A stretch of DNA of 64,000 nt from assembly GCF_004521965.1 (NCBI RefSeq), contig NZ_SDGK01000045.1, positions 1 through 64,000 of the forward strand, written 5' to 3'. This DNA comes from Weissella cibaria. Its GTDB lineage: Bacteria > Bacillota > Bacilli > Lactobacillales > Lactobacillaceae. Below the pieces are notes generated by a model, which worked only from the letters and a program-made list of their open reading frames with translations, did not search any database and had not been told where the DNA came from. Positions 60,445-64,000 of the stretch are shown in pieces. Made by a program: the position numbers and the translations under genes. The number at the start of each line of letters is the position of its first letter. Within the stretch, counting starts at the first letter, position 1.

Positions 60445-61359
60445 TTAATCTGTAATCTCAGCATATGGGTCAAGCTGATCCAACATCGCTGTAAAGTAGT
60501 CTGGCAATGGCGCTTCAAACGTCATATCTTCCCCGGTCGTTGGTTGCGTGAGCCCCAACGTAGCCGCGTGCAAATATTGACCATTACCTGGTAACGTCTT
60601 CTTGGGTCCATACAATGGATCGCCAGCAACTGGATGACCAATATAGGCCATATGCACACGAATTTGGTGCGTACGTCCAGTTTCAAGGGTTACTTGCAGT
60701 AGTGTGTACCCAACGAAGCGTTTTACAACCTTGAAATGCGTCACAGCATCACGGCCACCAGCAACGACAGCTTGCTTCTTGCGGTCAGCGGATGATCGGC
60801 CAAGTGGCGCCTTAATAGTCCCCTCGTTTTCAACGAATTCACCATGCACCAAGGCATAATATTGACGCAAGTTTTTCTTATCCTTCAATTGCGCAGACAA
60901 AGATTCATGTGCTTTATCGTTCTTCGCAACCATCAGCAACCCCGAGGTATCCTTATCAATCCGGTGCACGATACCAGGACGTACCACACCATTAATTGTC
61001 GACAATGGCGTGTGAAACATCAACGCGTTCACCAACGTGCCTGATTCATGACCCAATGCAGGGTGCACAACCATCCCTTGCGGCTTGTTAACAACTAACA
61101 AATCGTCATCTTCATACACGATATCAAGCGGAATATCCTCGGGTTGCAAGTCAATTTCGACCGCTTCAGGCACCGTAAATTTGATTTCGTCATTTGGCTT
61201 AACACTATACTTCGCCTTCTTAACGGCCCCATTCACCGTTAAAATGCCCTCATTTATCCAACCCGTAACTTGCGTACGCGTATAATCATCAAACGCATCA
61301 GCCACCACTTTATCAAGACGGCCAGTTTGGTCAGTAATCACTAACGTTTCTTCACTCAT
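60445..61359 (-). CDS. RluD-family 23S rRNA pseudouridine synthase
   Basis: The 304-residue enzyme has an N-terminal S4 RNA-binding domain (about 12-75) and the RluA/RluD catalytic domain with the Asp in HRIDKDTSGLLMVAK, plus TGRTHQIRVHMAYIGHP. Its start overlaps the stop of the ebsA-like gene (ATGA). Targets of RluD types are uridines of 23S helix 69; the exact site is not assigned. Confidence 0.93.
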   Translation of the reverse strand: MSEETLVITDQTGRLDKVVADAFDDYTRTQVTGWINEGILTVNGAVKKAKYSVKPNDEIKFTVPEAVEIDLQPEDIPLDIVYEDDDLLVVNKPQGMVVHPALGHESGTLVNALMFHTPLSTINGVVRPGIVHRIDKDTSGLLMVAKNDKAHESLSAQLKDKKNLRQYYALVHGEFVENEGTIKAPLGRSSADRKKQAVVAGGRDAVTHFKVVKRFVGYTLLQVTLETGRTHQIRVHMAYIGHPVAGDPLYGPKKTLPGNGQYLHAATLGLTQPTTGEDMTFEAPLPDYFTAMLDQLDPYAEITD

Positions 61360-61739
61360 ATGTTTTCGTTTTTTCCTTCAATCTTTGCCTTGAACGCTCG
61401 TAAAAACCTCGCATTCATCCAATAACTGTATTGTTCACCATCATGACTAAACATGACTGTATGCTTTGTAAATTGTACAAATCGCATATCTGCAAAATGA
61501 ATTTTTTCTGTGTGGATTCCCACAATCGGTGGGAAGCGTAGCGCATCATCATCGAGATAAACCCGACGACGGAAAATTACCGCCCCGGCAATCACAAGAA
61601 AGACACCAAATGACCAGTACGTCCAGACATTCAAATGTGTGACCTCGAGCCACATGATACCGCCGAATAATGCGATCATCACAATCCATGCCCAGCTTAC
61701 CCAGCCAATTAATCCTGCTGGTTGGTAGTAACCCTTCAT
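61356..61739 (-). CDS. EbsA-like small membrane protein
   Basis: The 127-residue protein has two membrane segments near its N terminus (about 11-35 and 42-61), followed by a cytoplasmic part (FRRRVYLDDDALRFPP). Size, segment order and position next to an RNase HI-like gene fit the EbsA family of Lactobacillales, whose role is unknown. AAAGGAG precedes the ATG at 61739; a GTG nine bases upstream is too close to that site. Confidence 0.75.
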   Translation of the reverse strand: MKGYYQPAGLIGWVSWAWIVMIALFGGIMWLEVTHLNVWTYWSFGVFLVIAGAVIFRRRVYLDDDALRFPPIVGIHTEKIHFADMRFVQFTKHTVMFSHDGEQYSYWMNARFLRAFKAKIEGKNENI

Positions 61740-61765
61740 GACTAACACGTCTCCTTTCGGACGTT

Positions 61766-61786
61766 TATACTATTCTTTAGTATAAT
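61766..61786. promoter_or_regulatory. Divergent overlapping -10 elements with inverted repeat
   Basis: TATACTA-ttctt-TAGTATA (61766-61784) is a seven-base-arm inverted repeat. Each arm supplies a -10-like element, TATAAT on the plus strand (61781-61786) and TATACT on the minus strand, for the divergent RNase HI-like and ebsA genes. Confidence 0.55.
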
Positions 61787-61805
61787 GAAAGCAGAGGTAT
61801 TTGTC

Positions 61806-62201
61806 ATGTTAATCAAGTTGTATGCTGACGCAGCGACCCAGGGTAACCCTGGTCCAACTGGTGCCGGCATTGTCATTGTCCGAGATGGCACCCAAAGCCA
61901 GCAATATGAATATTTAGGTGACATGACCAACCATGAAGCTGAATTTGCCGCCACCATCCTAGCCTTTGAACATTTGGCGACAATAGCCGATGCGGGCGAC
62001 ACGGTCATGTTCTATACTGATTCTAAATTGGTTGCTGATAGCATTGGTAAATCTTACGCCAAACATTATCCGTCCCAGATTGACCGTTTAATGACACTGC
62101 TCGATCGTTATCCAATCGTTTTAACAACCTGGATTCCCGACCGTCAAAACCAAGGCGCCCACCAGCTTGCCTTACAAGCCATTCATAAGCGAGTAAAATG
62201 A
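61806..62201 (+). CDS. Ribonuclease HI family protein
   Basis: The 131-residue protein has the RNase H fold with the acidic residues D in KLYADAATQGNPGPTG, E in TNHEAEFAA and D in FYTDSKLVADS, and a further Asp near the end (WIPDRQNQGAHQLA). It matches the short RNase HI-like group of Firmicutes (YpdQ/YpeP type); these may act on RNA/DNA hybrids. The start at 61806 follows GCAGAGG; the ATG at 61785 overlaps the -10 and is rejected. Confidence 0.9.
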   Translation: MLIKLYADAATQGNPGPTGAGIVIVRDGTQSQQYEYLGDMTNHEAEFAATILAFEHLATIADAGDTVMFYTDSKLVADSIGKSYAKHYPSQIDRLMTLLDRYPIVLTTWIPDRQNQGAHQLALQAIHKRVK

Positions 62202-62245
62202 CCAGCATTATCCCAGGTATTCAGGGCTTCGGAACACATAAAAAA

Positions 62246-62289
62246 ATAATAAAAGCGACCAGGAAAAATTCCGGTCGCTTTTATTATTT
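62246..62289. terminator. Shared terminator between the RNase HI-like gene and nhaC
   Basis: AATAATAAAAGCGACC pairs with GGTCGCTTTTATTATT. The hairpin overlaps the stop codon of the convergent nhaC-like gene. Confidence 0.9.
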
Positions 62290-63643
62290 AGGCATCATGT
62301 TTTTTAATACCAATACCTGTCCAAGCTGATAACAATGAAAAGATTGGTGACAACAATGAGAAGAATACAAACGGTGCAAACACGTGCACTGGCACGCCTA
62401 AGGTTTGGGCGGCAAAACTTCCTGCAACACCCCATGGCACCAAGTAGTTTACCACCGTTCCCGAATCTTCAACTGAACGTCCTAATGCCAAGCGTGACAA
62501 GCCCACACGGTCGAAAGCTTGTTTCCATAATTGGCCTGGGAGAATCGTTGCCAAGTATTGTTCACCAATCATGAAGTTCGCCGCAATTCCAGTCACAATC
62601 GTCCCTGTAATCACACCAGCGGCATGTTTAATGCGGTTTGCAAGTGGCATCATCACAGCTTGTAAGATTTTCTGTTCGGTCAACAAGCCACCAAGTGCCA
62701 AAGCCAGCATGATAATAATCACCGTTGGCATCATCGCCAGCATACCACCCCGATTCAAAAGTGACTGCAACATGTCGTTCTTAGCTGCAGTTTTGAAACC
62801 GTTTAGCAAAACATCGGCTAGCGTCGTCATATTATGATTCAGTAGGAAGTAAGCGCCTGTGACACCCACGTTCACCAACAGGGTTGGAATTGCTGGAATT
62901 TTCCCCCAGGCCATTCCGACTAACAATACCAATGGCACTACTGTCCACCATGTTGGCGTTAGTAAACCAGCAAGATGGTGCAATTCAGCAGCGGATGCCC
63001 CAGCATGCCCCGTTCCTAACACAATAAAAATGATCAATGACACAACCAAAGCCGGCAACGTTGTCCACATCAAGTTTCTAATGTGTGCAAACAAATCTGT
63101 CTCTGCAATGGACGAAGCCAGATTGGTTGAATCTGACAATGGTGAACTTTTATCACCAAAAATAGCACCCGACAATACTGCCCCGGCAACCAACGCTGGT
63201 GAAAATCCCATCGCTGTGCCAACACCCATCAACGCCACCCCAACCGTGGCTAGCGTTGTAAAAGCGGACCCAATCATCGAGCCAACAATCGCTGTCACCA
63301 ACAAAGTACTTGGCAAGAACCAAGCAGCGTTGGCGATGTTGAACCCCAACCACAGCATGGTCGGAATGACATTTGTGCCCATCCATAGGGCAATCAACAT
63401 ACCAATCAACAAGAACAAAAACAACGGTGCTAATGCCGTTTGAATACCGGCCAGTAACTGGGTTTGAATATCGTCCCAAGTGGCGCGACGTAGTTTGGCA
63501 AAAATCATTGTTGCTAACAGACTAATTAGCAACGGTACGTACGGTGATAAGCCGAGGCCAATAATGCTACCACCAAAAATAATAACTAATAAAATAACGA
63601 GGATTAATGCGTGCCCAAATCGAGGCGTCTCTGTTTGTTTCAT
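62288..63643 (-). CDS. NhaC-family antiporter, possible tyrosine-linked transporter
   Basis: The 451-residue integral membrane protein has about eleven hydrophobic segments and the NhaC signature region SGAIFGDKSSPLSDSTNLASS. Classical members exchange Na+ and H+, or malate and lactate. The gene is preceded by a T-box whose likely specifier is a Tyr codon. Comparative studies have linked NhaC relatives of this kind (Bacillus YheL) to tyrosine uptake, so an amino-acid substrate is plausible. AAAGGAG precedes the ATG. Confidence 0.88.
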   Translation of the reverse strand: MKQTETPRFGHALILVILLVIIFGGSIIGLGLSPYVPLLISLLATMIFAKLRRATWDDIQTQLLAGIQTALAPLFLFLLIGMLIALWMGTNVIPTMLWLGFNIANAAWFLPSTLLVTAIVGSMIGSAFTTLATVGVALMGVGTAMGFSPALVAGAVLSGAIFGDKSSPLSDSTNLASSIAETDLFAHIRNLMWTTLPALVVSLIIFIVLGTGHAGASAAELHHLAGLLTPTWWTVVPLVLLVGMAWGKIPAIPTLLVNVGVTGAYFLLNHNMTTLADVLLNGFKTAAKNDMLQSLLNRGGMLAMMPTVIIIMLALALGGLLTEQKILQAVMMPLANRIKHAAGVITGTIVTGIAANFMIGEQYLATILPGQLWKQAFDRVGLSRLALGRSVEDSGTVVNYLVPWGVAGSFAAQTLGVPVHVFAPFVFFSLLSPIFSLLSAWTGIGIKKHDA

Positions 63644-63763
63644 CGTCCGTTCTCCTTTAATTCATTACCGAGTGTCTTGTTAGTTGCCATAAGCGTCGAT
63701 AACGAATTAACCCGCCGACGCCAGTAACTATTGTCCATACCCCATGCTTCAGTCCTCCAATAC

Positions 63764-63958
63764 AAAAAAGTCCCAGTAACGTGTCTACACACATTACTGG
63801 GACGAATCATCAAAATCCGCGGTACCACCCAAATTAATCGAGACTAATCGCCTCAATTCACTTTACTGCTATTAGGTTGTAAATAGTTCAGCCGTTACAC
63901 CTGCGCCACTCACAGCAAACCGTGGCTTCTCTGACATACAATATAACGTCCTATCGAT
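63764..63958 (-). promoter_or_regulatory. T-box leader, probably tyrosine-specific
   Basis: The minus strand has the exact T-box GGGTGGTACCGCGG (63830-63817) and a terminator with arms TCCCAGTAA and TTACTGGGA (between 63802 and 63771) followed by CTTTTTT. Stem I closes with GGTT/AACC and CGTTA/TAACG. The 3' side of the specifier loop reads GAACTATTTACA, where TAC (followed by A and the closing ACC) is the best specifier and TAT the next; both mean Tyr. TGGT pairs with ACCA, as for tRNA-Tyr. Confidence 0.8.
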
Positions 63959-63964
63959 GAACCA

Positions 63965-63993
63965 AGTTTACGGGAAGCGTTAAAAGATGTCAA
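63965..63993 (-). promoter_or_regulatory. SigmaA promoter of the T-box/nhaC transcript
   Basis: On the minus strand TTGACA (63993-63988), 17 bases and TAAACT (63970-63965) form a good promoter close to the right edge of the window. Confidence 0.82.
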
Positions 63994-64000
63994 CAGAAAA

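Noticed and set aside
62859-63443. Plus-strand frame of 194 codons
   Set aside because: It is antisense to the nhaC-like gene; its Asn/Thr/Pro-rich make-up is typical of the reverse of a membrane protein gene.
1-64000. CRISPR array, prophage or defence island
   Set aside because: No regularly spaced repeats, phage structural genes or restriction/defence enzymes were found; apart from two insertion elements the window is core-like.

Overview
The window reads as chromosomal DNA of a lactic acid bacterium of the family Lactobacillaceae (former Leuconostocaceae), most likely a Weissella. The best genus marker is the FemX-type aminoacyl ligase at 39347-40375, which closely resembles the Weissella viridescens FemX sequence as I remember it, though clearly not at species identity. 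The all-dap acetyl pathway, FabK/FabT fatty-acid synthesis, Met and Tyr T-boxes, a tetrahydrofolate riboswitch, CcpA-type cre sites and extended -10 promoters all fit Lactobacillales. No prophage, CRISPR array or rRNA was seen.

Layout. 1-9.5 kb is mostly plus strand: a small membrane protein, a solitary PstS-like binding protein, comFA-comFC (DNA uptake), hpf (ribosome hibernation, with a cre site), a Met T-box and metY (methionine), an unknown gene joined to tex, and a tRNA-Leu. An intact IS30-family element lies at 9.7-10.8 kb. 10.8-19.5 kb is a minus-strand operon alr-lysA-dapH-dapL-dapA-dapB-patA-asd behind a lysine riboswitch; lysC is transcribed divergently from it. 21-32.6 kb carries an unknown gene, a LacI regulator, thrB, folT with its riboswitch, an MntR-like regulator, sortase A, Rex, a DEAD-box helicase, an oxidoreductase and RlmCD. 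32.8-41.8 kb holds a broken Mga-like regulator, htpX, lemA, a serine hydrolase, an orphan YoeB-like toxin, pgm, femX, a broken membrane-protein gene and rpiA. 41.9-52.1 kb is the complete minus-strand fatty-acid operon (fabZ2-fabT-fabH-acpP-fabK-fabD-fabG-fabF-accB-fabZ-accC-accD-accA) behind a FabT-like operator. 52.3-64 kb holds csbD, purB, a defective ISL3 element, prsA, carB, carA, pyrR, an RluD-type synthase, ebsA, an RNase HI-like gene and an NhaC-type transporter under a T-box that reads as tyrosine-specific.

How it fits together. Aspartate is channelled by LysC and Asd into diaminopimelate, lysine and homoserine (ThrB, MetY). The same lysine switch also covers alanine racemase, so the D-Ala and Lys needed for peptidoglycan are expressed together, and FemX then builds the cross-bridge on that lysine.

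The most unusual item is the pyrR-carA-carB locus. It has a PyrR-type attenuator and intact, overlapping reading frames, but CarA has lost its whole glutaminase triad (Cys to Gly, His to Phe, Glu to Asp). CarB has a degenerate first ATP-grasp domain, only a remnant of the second, and no allosteric domain. It looks like a retained pseudo-carbamoyl-phosphate-synthetase pair whose function is not obvious from known families.
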